Shown here: positions 44,632-53,679 of the stretch, piece by piece
Position numbering within the stretch: the first letter of the stretch is position 1
Layout: each line of letters begins with the position of its first letter
Assembly: GCA_028279475.1 (NCBI GenBank)
Contig: JANQNR010000004.1
Location: 186,001-250,000, forward strand
Direction: 5' to 3'
Source of the DNA: Rickettsiales bacterium
GTDB lineage: Bacteria > Pseudomonadota > Alphaproteobacteria > Rickettsiales > UBA998
DNA: 64,000 nt
The notes under the pieces: generated by a model
The model's database searches: none
What the model saw: only the letters and a program-made list of their open reading frames with translations
Told to the model about the DNA's origin: nothing
Program-made: the position numbers and the translations under genes

Positions 44632-45991
44632 ATGGCTGCTGAGCGGCAGGTGGAGTCTGCGCCGTGCTGGTCGCCGTCTGCGTGAAGTCCTGTGCTCCAA
44701 TCGGATTGGCCGCAAACGATCCTGTCGATGGACCATTCACCCCGCCTACCAGCGTAGGATCATAGGTAGGCTGAGCCGTAGCGCCGGTGTTCGGGGTATT
44801 GGTAAAACTAACTTGTCCCACCTGTCCCTGTCCACCATTACTGGGCTGAACGGTATTCACTTGAATAGTGCTGCTGGGTACACCAACTGTATTGCCGGCA
44901 AAAATACCCCCATCGATCAGGAGTTGCCCGCCCTGTGGTTGAATCTGCACCACCTGATTCTGTTGTAGCTGGATCCCATTATTCTGGTTAAATTGATTGG
45001 GTCCGATGAATAATTGACCGGTTGGACTAATGGTCACAAAGCCATTCTGCGGCACGGTATAACTGGTGCCACCGATCCGGACAACACCACCATTCGGCAC
45101 ATAAATCCCTGTGTTTTGATTAATGGTGTTATTCACATAATTATAGTTGGCAACACCATTCACGGCAACGTATTGCGGTGGGGTAAGCCTGGAAAATGGC
45201 TGCTGTCCCCCTGCGCCTGCAAGCCCCGGAAGCCCCGTATTAGCGTTATTATTGTTATTATTGCCGCCACCGCCGGTACATACCGTACCCCCGATGATGG
45301 ACAAACCGCATACGCCTACATTCCCGCCGAGACAGGCGCCATTCTGGCCAACGGATGCCCCCCCGCTCCCGGCAAAGGGTCCGGCATTGAAGTTACCGGA
45401 AGCGTTGCCGCCACCTAAACCAAACCCACCGGTTCCACCGCCACTAAAAGCACCAGTCAATCCTCCCAGCAAATTGGTCAGGCAGGCAATTTGCGGCTGT
45501 CCGACGATCGGAACATTCGCCTGAATAATCCCGATGGAGGCAAGGGCACGCCCTGCTCCCAAAATACAGGCATCTGTTGCACCCTGGTCAACAAACCCTC
45601 CTGCCTTAGTTGGCGCATATGTATTGCATCCTTTATCCTCATATTTAGCATTCGGTCGGTTGGCCGGTACAATCGGCTGATTCAATTTGGCAAGGACTTT
45701 GGCAGTTGGCGTCGCACAGAAGCCAGATCCTCGGCATAGCCATTCTCTAGGAGGGTCAGCTGCCTCATTGAGAATACAATTAAGGATAGGTGCCGGATCA
45801 TATTTATAAATCTCATTGATTGGGATGCTACCATAACCCGCGCACCCGGCTCCCTGAGCGTTTGCCTTTGACACATGCATTATACAAAAACATAGGATGG
45901 CCAACGCTGCCAACCACTGCATCATAAACAGACGGCGGCGGGATAAGCAATCAATTGCGTAGATAGGTGGTTGTGTCATCATTGACTCCAT
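44630..45991 (-). CDS. Exported Gly/Asn/Gln-rich protein, unknown
   Basis: 453 residues. A long N-terminus carries a hydrophobic signal ending SKANA-Q (about 45); a later ATG (MMQWLAAL) would give a standard signal peptide. Residues 46-175 are cysteine-rich (at least nine Cys) and likely disulfide-bonded. From about 175 the chain is low-complexity: glycine repeats, a run of six Asn, then Gln/Asn/Val strands such as GIQLQQNQVVQIQPQGG that could form stacked beta structure. No family recognised. It follows the 1154-residue gene by eight bases, so both form one unit divergent from virB8-virB9. A surface fibre or secretion-associated component is inferred from context only. Confidence 0.75.
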   Translation of the reverse strand: MESMMTQPPIYAIDCLSRRRLFMMQWLAALAILCFCIMHVSKANAQGAGCAGYGSIPINEIYKYDPAPILNCILNEAADPPREWLCRGSGFCATPTAKVLAKLNQPIVPANRPNAKYEDKGCNTYAPTKAGGFVDQGATDACILGAGRALASIGIIQANVPIVGQPQIACLTNLLGGLTGAFSGGGTGGFGLGGGNASGNFNAGPFAGSGGASVGQNGACLGGNVGVCGLSIIGGTVCTGGGGNNNNNNANTGLPGLAGAGGQQPFSRLTPPQYVAVNGVANYNYVNNTINQNTGIYVPNGGVVRIGGTSYTVPQNGFVTISPTGQLFIGPNQFNQNNGIQLQQNQVVQIQPQGGQLLIDGGIFAGNTVGVPSSTIQVNTVQPSNGGQGQVGQVSFTNTPNTGATAQPTYDPTLVGGVNGPSTGSFAANPIGAQDFTQTATSTAQTPPAAQQP

Positions 45992-45999
45992 ATTCTTAG

Positions 46000-48900
46000 T
46001 TAGAGTGCTTCACTCAAATACATACGTTTAATGTTACCCCATAATGGCTCAATACAAGAACTAAGCAGTGGATCGTCGCAGGTTTGCGTGGCACCCTGTA
46101 GATTCTGAATCAGGTTAGGGTAAGGTGGCGGTAGTGCCTCTTTATACAAGGCAAAGTCCGGTCCCATCCCCAGCATATCGGTATTCCCGCAGGCATCGAC
46201 ATAACGCCCATGGTTAAAAGCGGAAATACGAATATTATCCAATGCCGGATCCAGTGTTGCCGCAATGGTTGGGTTTGGAATCACTGCTCGCGAACGCTCA
46301 TTTACCACATCTTTGACAAACGCAACATAAGGGTTACGCCAAGTGCCGGGTGCGCCTGCCATGACCACATCCTGATCGAAAATCAGGATTTCTCCACGAA
46401 TGGCCTGATCCAGTCCTGTACGTATCGGTCCTACACGGTTGCCAAGATTCGGAAAGCGTTTGCTGCTGTCCGGATCGCTGATATAGCCACGCCATGCGAA
46501 CGGCCAACGATAACTGCGATATCTGGATTCAGCACCCTTCGTATCCAGTTCCTTTCTCTGCGGTTCGGCACCGCTCGACATCAAAAGAATATCTTCGCCA
46601 TTGCTGGCCTTAAAGATTTTCTCGTGGTTAATAATACATTTCGCGCCCTGGCGTATGCCACGCACATAATAAAGCTTCAACTCTGACCAGCTGGAAATCG
46701 GATCCGGGTTGGCAACGCCCCCCTGCCCTAAACCACCGCCGATGGCGCAATTCTCACCTTCACGACCGGCGCCCATAATGGCATAGGTTGATCCAACCGT
46801 GCTGTTGGGATTATAGGCAAACCGATAGTTCGCCCCACCAAGCCCGCCCAACCCGGGAACGGAACTAATCACGCCACTCGGAGCGCCTGCAACACCGCCG
46901 ATTACACCGCCGGTAATACCGCTGACCGCCCCTGTAGCGGCATTGGCCGCCTGCCCGGCTGCATTGGAAGCAAATCCAAATCCGTTACCACCAAAGAACT
47001 GCCCTATATTTCCGGCCGTGCCCAAGATATTCCCATTCAGCAGTGGCTGGGCGGCTGAATTCAGTAATTCGGTATTGGCACCGGTAAGAGTCTGTGCGGC
47101 AAAGCTGGCTCCACCTAATGCCCCCTGTGCCGTATTTCCATTAAGTAAGCTACCTGCAACGGAGCTACTGGGAAAAGGATTGCCCCCGGATAACACCTGG
47201 CCACCATTATCAATTAATGTCCCCGCAGACCCTGGTATACCTTGCCCGATGGAGCTGACAACACCGCCACCCGCCTGCGTTAAATTGCCGCTCAGTACAT
47301 TTCCGGCAATGGAGCCACCTTGAATCGGGAGCGCATTTGTCGGGTTACCATTAAGTATGGCCGAGCCTGCCTGATTCAATTGTTGTCCGGTTGGGCCACC
47401 GACCGTTGTTCCGAGAGCACTTACCCCACCTGCAGCGGCCTGGTTGGTATTACCAGCGATAACACTGTTAATGATGTTCCCTGTCTGTGGCGGCAACGTA
47501 CCACCTGTCGCGCTGTTGGCAGCATTGGTTGCACTGCCTGGGTTTGCTGTCTGCTGGCGGATCACTGTGTTAGGAATCAGGTTTCCGGGATTTGAGAGTG
47601 CGCCTGCTGGGTTACTTACCACGGAATTGATAGTGTTATTCAGCGCACCGGCCGGATTGCTCCCTACAAAACCTGCCGGGTTACTAATGGCACCGGTAGC
47701 AGCATTCGTAGCAGCATTGGTCACGGCACTGATCGGATTGCCCGGCACTACACCGCTTGCAGCGCTGGCGGCCGTGCTAACCGCCGTATTAACGCCGGCA
47801 CCGACCGCATTCGTCACCGGACTGGTAACAGCACCAATCAGTCCACCCCTTGCGCCCCTCACATTAAACGGGAATAATTGCGCCTGCTCACCGCATTCGG
47901 TATTGGTATCCCAGCACCGCATGTAAGGTTTGTGATCACCGAAATAATCTTCAAACTTATACCCTTCCGGTACACCATTTGGGAAGTTCTCATCCGTTGC
48001 CGGGCGCATTTTCAGCGTATTCACACCACTTAGCGGACGTGCCACATAGTTACAGATTTCACGCATTGGTACACCACACACGGCACGTGCTACACCTTCG
48101 CCAAATCGCGCTTCCCATTTATCGGCTACATCAAACCGGGTGGAGCAGCATGGCTCAGAACGCGAACACCGCAGCAATAGCCGCCAAATCACATTATAAC
48201 AACCAAACAGCGAGCGATCCAGGTAACAGGCCGTATTCCAGGCAATCTTATGCGGCACCCAGCGTTCAAAAATATGCTTGCGGAAATTCAGCAGATCAAC
48301 GGGCACCCGGCTTGAACAGCGCACTGCTGTTGTAGGATTGCCGGAATATACCGCTGTAGTGGGTGAATAGGAGCGATCACTTACGTCAAAATCCCAGCGC
48401 GGTGTATAGGGGTGGGATGGATCGAGGATTTTTTCAAAGTGCAGATCAATCGGTGCCTGCTCCGCTAGATCTTCTACTAGAATTAAACCAAAACGATCAG
48501 ACGGTAATGGAATTTGGCGTGTTACTTGTACACGTGTATCTTCGGCATAGTTCGGTTCTGTATCAGCAGCGCCATTGCGGTACAGATACGTATGGTCGAT
48601 GAGCAGCTTCGCCCAGGCAACGCCAAGATATTCAGATGGCACATATTCATACAGGTCATGCCGCGTGGGTGGTGTTTCCAGACGGAATGGCTGACAAATA
48701 CCGCTATTGACGGAGAAATATTCCCCGCCCGGATCATCCGGATCACGTATAAAGCGCGCCTGTTGCAGAATATACTGGTTGGTACAATTATCCAACTCCC
48801 GTCGCATCCAGACCGGATCCATCGGGTCGGTCGCGCCAGCCAGATTGCCGACCATCAACTGCTGCGCACAGCCTACCTGCTTACTGTCTGTCGGGCGTGT

Positions 48901-49464
48901 CAGGCGAGTACGGTTATAAATCGGATTCTGGGCACCACGATAGGCAAACCCCTGATAGCATTCGCCCGCTCTGTTGGGATCCAGCACGCAGGTCAGATAG
49001 TAGGGGTTTAACTGTAATGGTGAAAAGTTCCGAGTGGTTTTATGCGGCATACAATCCGCTGTCTGTACACCAACAATTGTATTTAACTGACTGCTCAGCG
49101 TTGATTGATTACGTAGATCATTTCCGGCGCCAAGGTTCTGCTGTGCTGCCCCTTTAAAGCAGTTTTCCAGCATACGATTATCTGGTGGAGCCACCCTGCC
49201 GGATGCATATAAACCCTCATCAAAATTATAATAAGGGCTATTGGTCATCAGCAGTTTTTCTAGATTATACTGGGCAATCACCGGGTGTAAATCACTGCTG
49301 TTGCCGGAGAATACATTACCGATTTGATTGACAATGCCACTAGGGGTCGTCGGAATATTTGGTACATTTTGCGCGTGGGATAGCTGCCCTGTAGTCACGG
49401 CTGTAAGGAAAATTAATAAAGTAAGCGCTTGCGGCCCTATCTTTGCTTTTATCCGTTCTAACAT
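46000..49464 (-). CDS. Giant exported protein with central Gly/Asn/Ala repeats, unknown
   Basis: 1154 residues. Signal peptide about 1-31 (QLSHA-Q). N-terminal domain (to about 535) is cysteine-rich with many aromatic residues, including a CSRSEPCCSTRFD segment. A repeat region (about 540-880) has recurring NPAG, NGN and GxxxSSVAG-like units. The C-terminal domain (about 881-1154) is folded, with GREGENCAIGGG, SWSELKLYYVRG, RGEILIFDQDVV and GRYVDACGNTDMLGMG. No family recognised. It heads a two-gene unit divergent from virB8-virB9 with 196 bases between start codons, suggesting a secretion substrate or an extracellular part of the machine; this is inference. Confidence 0.78.
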   Translation of the reverse strand: MLERIKAKIGPQALTLLIFLTAVTTGQLSHAQNVPNIPTTPSGIVNQIGNVFSGNSSDLHPVIAQYNLEKLLMTNSPYYNFDEGLYASGRVAPPDNRMLENCFKGAAQQNLGAGNDLRNQSTLSSQLNTIVGVQTADCMPHKTTRNFSPLQLNPYYLTCVLDPNRAGECYQGFAYRGAQNPIYNRTRLTRPTDSKQVGCAQQLMVGNLAGATDPMDPVWMRRELDNCTNQYILQQARFIRDPDDPGGEYFSVNSGICQPFRLETPPTRHDLYEYVPSEYLGVAWAKLLIDHTYLYRNGAADTEPNYAEDTRVQVTRQIPLPSDRFGLILVEDLAEQAPIDLHFEKILDPSHPYTPRWDFDVSDRSYSPTTAVYSGNPTTAVRCSSRVPVDLLNFRKHIFERWVPHKIAWNTACYLDRSLFGCYNVIWRLLLRCSRSEPCCSTRFDVADKWEARFGEGVARAVCGVPMREICNYVARPLSGVNTLKMRPATDENFPNGVPEGYKFEDYFGDHKPYMRCWDTNTECGEQAQLFPFNVRGARGGLIGAVTSPVTNAVGAGVNTAVSTAASAASGVVPGNPISAVTNAATNAATGAISNPAGFVGSNPAGALNNTINSVVSNPAGALSNPGNLIPNTVIRQQTANPGSATNAANSATGGTLPPQTGNIINSVIAGNTNQAAAGGVSALGTTVGGPTGQQLNQAGSAILNGNPTNALPIQGGSIAGNVLSGNLTQAGGGVVSSIGQGIPGSAGTLIDNGGQVLSGGNPFPSSSVAGSLLNGNTAQGALGGASFAAQTLTGANTELLNSAAQPLLNGNILGTAGNIGQFFGGNGFGFASNAAGQAANAATGAVSGITGGVIGGVAGAPSGVISSVPGLGGLGGANYRFAYNPNSTVGSTYAIMGAGREGENCAIGGGLGQGGVANPDPISSWSELKLYYVRGIRQGAKCIINHEKIFKASNGEDILLMSSGAEPQRKELDTKGAESRYRSYRWPFAWRGYISDPDSSKRFPNLGNRVGPIRTGLDQAIRGEILIFDQDVVMAGAPGTWRNPYVAFVKDVVNERSRAVIPNPTIAATLDPALDNIRISAFNHGRYVDACGNTDMLGMGPDFALYKEALPPPYPNLIQNLQGATQTCDDPLLSSCIEPLWGNIKRMYLSEAL

Positions 49465-49660
49465 TCGAATAACCTTTACATATGCTTTGCTGGTAATGTT
49501 TTCTTAAACAAAAAAGCTTAAATTTTAGTATAATATGACTTTATGGTAAAATCCATCATTTTATTATGAAATATTTCTCTTTTATTGACGAGCAATTAGT
49601 ATACAATTTGGGTTTACTTAATTTTTAGTTGAATAGCAGCAGCGGAGAGCATTGATACAT

Positions 49661-50440
49661 ATGGCGCGTATTCCAACATTTACTAAAGAAGAGTATCAGC
49701 AGATTGCCCAATCTATTGAGGATGGCAGTTACTTCAAGGATTCACGTCGTTGGTATTCTGTTGTGTACATGTCCATTATGCCGGAACGCTGTTTTTACAT
49801 TATTCTTACGACCATTGCAGCGATCACTGGTTTAATCGCGCTGGTGGCACTGGCCAAGCTTCACCCGATTGTCCCGGCGCAGCCTATTTTGCTGCCGATG
49901 AAAAATGTCACGCGTGACATCCCGATTATTCAGAGGTTGCGGCATAGCCCCTACCAATCCGTTAACGATGCATTACAGCGCTATTTTCTGGAACAATATG
50001 TCACCAAACGTGAGAATTATAGTTTTGAAACCATCCAATCTGATTTCCGCTTTCTGGATCGCTATTCCAATGACGGCGTGATGGCTGCTTACCGAAAATA
50101 CATTGACCCCGGTTCTCCTCGAAGCCCTATCAACCGTTATGAACGGCGAGCGGATCGAACGATTGATATTTCAAGAATGGCCATTCGGCGGGCAGATAAC
50201 CGAGCTGAGACATGGAAGGAGGACGGTTCCTACATCGCGGATATCTTTTTTACTGCCAGCGTCATTGATGCGGCAACGATTGAAGATTCGCACTGGAAGG
50301 CTCAGGTGATATTTGACTATGTGCAATTAAAAACCACACAGCCTGAAGATATGGAGAATGGGGAGTTGCAAGTTGAGTCGATGGCGTTTACTGTGACAGA
50401 TTATACTGTTATAGAGGTATTACCTGAGCAGAAGGAGTAA
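49661..50440 (+). CDS. virB8: VirB8-like type IV secretion protein
   Basis: 259 residues. Short cytoplasmic N-terminus, one transmembrane helix (about 44-66), and a periplasmic NTF2-like domain with YVTKRENYSFETIQSDFRFL, YRKYIDPGSPRSPINRY and a late TVTDYTVIEV strand, the layout of VirB8. VirB8 is an inner-membrane scaffold of type IV secretion systems contacting VirB9 and VirB10. The ATG at 49661 is preferred over a TTG nine bases upstream because GGAGAG is too close to the latter. Followed directly by virB9. Confidence 0.85.
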   Translation: MARIPTFTKEEYQQIAQSIEDGSYFKDSRRWYSVVYMSIMPERCFYIILTTIAAITGLIALVALAKLHPIVPAQPILLPMKNVTRDIPIIQRLRHSPYQSVNDALQRYFLEQYVTKRENYSFETIQSDFRFLDRYSNDGVMAAYRKYIDPGSPRSPINRYERRADRTIDISRMAIRRADNRAETWKEDGSYIADIFFTASVIDAATIEDSHWKAQVIFDYVQLKTTQPEDMENGELQVESMAFTVTDYTVIEVLPEQKE

Positions 50441-50451
50441 AGGATTTGAAG

Positions 50452-51255
50452 ATGATCGCAAGAAAATATCTATCGCTGGCGGCTGCTTTATTCATTGGTT
50501 GCCTGATGCCTTATTCTGCTCACGCATTGCTGGTGCCGCAGCCTTTGCCAACGGATTCACGTATCAAGACAATTCCGTATAGTCCCAACGAAGTCTACAA
50601 GTTCAAAGGCCATTATGGCTACCAATCTGTTATCGAGTTTGGTGCCGACGAACAGATCATGACCGTCTCTGTTGGTGACTCGATCGCCTGGCAATTGCAA
50701 CCTGCTGGTTCCAGAATTTTTATCAAGCCCATTGAGCAGGATGCACTGACCAACATGACTGTCATTACAACGGAGCACACCTATCATTTTGAACTGCATG
50801 CAGATGAAACCACCAATATTGCCGATAAGGATATGGTATTTGTGTTGCGTTTTCTCTATCTTGATGATGCGGAAGCTGTTGCAGGCATTAGTCGCGGTCA
50901 AGATGCGCCACCGGATATTACCGACCCGGAAGTGCGTGAAAAACTGAATTTCAATTATTCTATTGTGGGCCCTGATACGATTGCTCCCATTCGTATCTTT
51001 GATGATGGAGAATTCACCTATTTTGAATTCCGTGATAAAAACGCTGATGTGCCAGCCTTTTTCCTGGTTGACCCGTTGGGCAATGAATCCATCCTCAATT
51101 TTCGTACTGCTGACGATTACATTGTGGTTGAACGCATTGGACCTCGCTTTACATTACGGCATGGCGCTTATGTGCTATGTGTGATTAATGAAAGCATGGA
51201 ACTTGGCTCACTGCCAGAGCCGGAAGAAGAGAGCTTCTGGGAAAAACTGTTCTAG
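50452..51255 (+). CDS. virB9: VirB9-like type IV secretion protein
   Basis: 267 residues. Signal peptide about 1-25 (YSAHA-L). N-terminal domain with RIKTIPYSPNEVYKF and QIMTVSVGDSIAWQL, and a C-terminal domain with PIRIFDDGEFTYFEF and FLVDPLGNESILNFR, IGPRFTLRHGAYVLCVIN; all match VirB9/TrbG, which forms the outer-membrane core with VirB7 and VirB10. The length and both domains are complete. A TTG two codons upstream is an alternative start. It lies 11 bases after virB8; no virB10 follows. Confidence 0.88.
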   Translation: MIARKYLSLAAALFIGCLMPYSAHALLVPQPLPTDSRIKTIPYSPNEVYKFKGHYGYQSVIEFGADEQIMTVSVGDSIAWQLQPAGSRIFIKPIEQDALTNMTVITTEHTYHFELHADETTNIADKDMVFVLRFLYLDDAEAVAGISRGQDAPPDITDPEVREKLNFNYSIVGPDTIAPIRIFDDGEFTYFEFRDKNADVPAFFLVDPLGNESILNFRTADDYIVVERIGPRFTLRHGAYVLCVINESMELGSLPEPEEESFWEKLF

Positions 51256-51869
51256 TGACAGACTATCTACACCAGTTTGATTTACCGGAGTCCGTCGCTT
51301 TTAATGGTGATATTGCTGTTGACTGTGAAGCGATGGGTTTGCAGCAGAAGCGTGATCGGCTCTGCGTTGTCCAAATCTCTGATGGTCAGGGCGATGCCCA
51401 TCTGGTGCATTTCCCCGACCCCACTTATGATGCACCGGTACTGAAAGCCCTGCTTGCAGATGCCGCACGTACCAAGATTCTGCATTTCGCCCGGTTTGAT
51501 GTGGCGTTGGTTCAGGAATATCTGGGAATTGAAATGACGCCGGTCTATTGCACTCGCACCGCTTCCCGGCTGGCGCGTACCTATACAGACAAGCACAGTC
51601 TACGTGACCTGTGTAAAGAGCTGCTTGGCGTTGATATTTCCAAACAGCAGCAATCCTCCTACTGGGGTGATGATACCTTAACACCCGAGCAAATTGCCTA
51701 CGCCGCCTCGGATGTGCATCATCTGCACAAATTGAAGGCGCTGCTTGATGAACGCCTGAAAAAGGAACACCGCTACGAATTGGCTCTTGAATGCATGAAA
51801 GTAATTCCTGTACGTGCTCAACTGGACTTAGCGGGCTGGGCTGATGAAGATATTTTTGCTCATTCCTGA
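51255..51869 (+). CDS. Short RNase D-like 3'-5' exonuclease
   Basis: 204 residues, exonuclease domain only, without HRDC. DEDD motifs: IAVDCEAMGLQQKRDRLCV, ILHFARFDVALV and YAASDVHHLHKL with a Tyr in the DEDDy position. This short form is frequent in alphaproteobacteria beside full-length Rnd. The start is GTG, sharing a base with the virB9 stop (TAGTG), so it is translationally coupled to virB9, though probably a housekeeping gene by function. Confidence 0.9.
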   Translation: MTDYLHQFDLPESVAFNGDIAVDCEAMGLQQKRDRLCVVQISDGQGDAHLVHFPDPTYDAPVLKALLADAARTKILHFARFDVALVQEYLGIEMTPVYCTRTASRLARTYTDKHSLRDLCKELLGVDISKQQQSSYWGDDTLTPEQIAYAASDVHHLHKLKALLDERLKKEHRYELALECMKVIPVRAQLDLAGWADEDIFAHS

Positions 51870-51875
51870 TACAAT

Positions 51876-52244
51876 CTAATGCGTCAGTTCGTGCACCAGC
51901 ACATTGACCATGAAGATCGCCAGCGTAGCAAGGTAAATCTTCAGCGACAGGCGCTTTTTGGTATCGCACGGCGTATGTTCACACGCACCATCGCGGCGGC
52001 AGTCAATACGATGCGCCACATATTGTACCACCCCGGTTACCACCAGCAGCGCGGCCGACAGCTGCATCAGCATCTCTTCATAGGGTTCAACCCCTTTATG
52101 AAGTGCATCGATGCCTGTTAATCCAAGCAATGTTGTCAGACTCGTTATACTTAACAGCAACGGCAGGCCACAGCACAGCACGTGCACCAGGCAGGTGCCA
52201 ATAACAAAGGAAAGAGTGATACGCTGAGCCAGTAAGGTACGCAT
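51876..52244 (-). CDS. Small membrane protein with Cys-Cys-Gly-Leu-Pro motif
   Basis: 122 residues with three or four hydrophobic segments. The first contains HVLCCGLPLLLS, a vicinal cysteine pair before a proline inside a membrane helix, as in MerT/MerC-type metal transporters. A loop with three further cysteines (DCRRDGACEHTPC) could bind metal. The C-terminus ends in HELTH. A role in metal ion transport is plausible but unproven. It converges with the RNase D-like gene. Confidence 0.7.
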   Translation of the reverse strand: MRTLLAQRITLSFVIGTCLVHVLCCGLPLLLSITSLTTLLGLTGIDALHKGVEPYEEMLMQLSAALLVVTGVVQYVAHRIDCRRDGACEHTPCDTKKRLSLKIYLATLAIFMVNVLVHELTH

Positions 52245-52304
52245 GGAAGGATATCCAGAGGATAGATTGCAATGAGCGTTTATACTGTTTGCAGGGGTAA
52301 TTTG

Positions 52305-53561
52305 TCAAGCGAGTGGGGCATAACTGCCTAGCATCGCATCATAATCCTCACGAGCACGAACCACTTTGAACTGTGCTCCATCCACCAACACTTCCGGCAC
52401 GAGTGGACGAGCATTATACGTTGAACTCATCACCGCACCATAAGCGCCAGCGCTACGCAGTGCAATCAATGCCCCCTCCTCCATCGCCGGTAAGGTCACT
52501 TGCCGGGCAAAGATGTCGCTGGACTCACAGACCGGCCCGACCACATCTACCAGCCTTTCTTCCGCCGGTTCGGAAACGTTCACGGGAACAATATCATGAT
52601 GCGCCTGATACATGGCGGTGCGCGCCAGATCATTCATCGCTGCATCGACAATCAGGAAGCGGTGCCCGGCATTTTCCTTGGTGTAGATCACACTACTAAC
52701 CAATATCCCGGCATTTCCGGCAATCAGCCGCCCCGGTTCAAAGACAAACTCCGCCTCCAATCCCTGCATTGCCTCGGTAATCATCGCGCCATATGCCGCT
52801 GGTACTGGCGGTATTTCACCACGGCCATCATAAGGGATGCCAAGCCCTCCACCTAAATCCACTATGCGAATGGAATGTCCGGCGGCTCGCATGTCTTCAA
52901 CAAACGACCGTACTCGCAAAAATGCATTTCGGAATGGTTCCAGGCTGGTCAATTGGGAGCCGATATGCACAGACACTCCCTGTACGGCAATATGCGGCAA
53001 CTCGGACGCCAAATCATAGAGACGTGGTGCATCGTCAATATCAATTCCGAATTTCGAGTCCTTTCGTCCGGTGGTGATTTTCTCGTGGGTCCCGGCATCC
53101 ACATCTGGGTTAATACGCAATGCGATCGGGGCTTGCACGCCCATGCCTCCTGCTACTTCATCCAGTATGCGCAGCTCTGCTTCCGACTCGACATTAAACT
53201 GAAAGATGCCCTGCGATAGCGCGTAGGCCATTTCTGAGCGCTGCTTGCCGACTCCTGAATAGACGATCCGTTCCGGCGGAACCCCTGCTGCCATGGCCAG
53301 CCGGATTTCTCCCTCAGACACCACATCCGCCCCGGCACCCTGTTTTGCCAGAATAGCCAATACATGCGGGTTACTATTGGCCTTCACCGCAAAGCAAACC
53401 ATTGGGTTCAATGATGCCAGCGCCTCATGAAACACTTGGTAATGACGGCTCAGGGTCGCGGTTGAGTAGCAATAGAACGGGGTGCCTATTTCTGCCGCAA
53501 TGGCCGGAATAGCAACCTCTTCCGCATGTAATACATCATGTTTATAAAGGAAGTGATCCAC
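52305..53561 (-). CDS. lysA: Diaminopimelate decarboxylase
   Basis: 418 residues. PLP enzyme making lysine from meso-DAP. CFAVKANSNPHVL carries the PLP lysine; HIGSQLTSLEPF, DLGGGLGIPY, FEPGRLIAGNAG and SAGAYGAVMSSTYN follow. The probable start is a GTG at 53561 (VDHFLYKHD) with AGGA upstream; an in-frame ATG further up would read through the lipoprotein gene and adds unrelated residues. It overlaps lptM by 20 bases in the argH-lptM-lysA operon, the standard alphaproteobacterial order. Confidence 0.95.
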   Translation of the reverse strand: MDHFLYKHDVLHAEEVAIPAIAAEIGTPFYCYSTATLSRHYQVFHEALASLNPMVCFAVKANSNPHVLAILAKQGAGADVVSEGEIRLAMAAGVPPERIVYSGVGKQRSEMAYALSQGIFQFNVESEAELRILDEVAGGMGVQAPIALRINPDVDAGTHEKITTGRKDSKFGIDIDDAPRLYDLASELPHIAVQGVSVHIGSQLTSLEPFRNAFLRVRSFVEDMRAAGHSIRIVDLGGGLGIPYDGRGEIPPVPAAYGAMITEAMQGLEAEFVFEPGRLIAGNAGILVSSVIYTKENAGHRFLIVDAAMNDLARTAMYQAHHDIVPVNVSEPAEERLVDVVGPVCESSDIFARQVTLPAMEEGALIALRSAGAYGAVMSSTYNARPLVPEVLVDGAQFKVVRAREDYDAMLGSYAPLA

Positions 53562-53679
53562 GCTGATCCTGCTGTTCTTTCTTGTATTCCGGGATGTCAG
53601 ATGGGCGCACCAATTCACCTTTAATGCCACATCCTCCCATACATAGGAGCATGACGATGATTACGATTTTATAGGGCAT
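53542..53679 (-). CDS. lptM: LptM/YifL-like small lipoprotein
   Basis: 45 residues: signal with lipobox MGGC and the family motif [10 protein letters not shown] (usual CGxKGPL). In E. coli LptM assists assembly of the LptDE lipopolysaccharide translocon. Between argH and lysA it is in its usual place. The ATG gives MPYKIVII; a longer frame upstream is the shadow of argH. It overlaps argH by 11 bases and lysA by 20. Confidence 0.82.
   Translation of the reverse strand: MPYKIVIIVMLLCMGGCGIKGELVRPSDIPEYKKEQQDQRGSLPL

Noticed and set aside
46000-46820. Possible CHAP/NlpC peptidase domain at the C-terminus of the 1154-residue protein
   Set aside because: GEILIF and YVAFVKDV recall that fold, but the expected catalytic His position is not a His, so no call was made.
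46943-47926. Plus-strand frames of 126 and 160 residues opposite the 1154-residue gene
   Set aside because: Low-complexity Pro/Ala-rich shadows of the Gly/Asn/Ala repeat belt.
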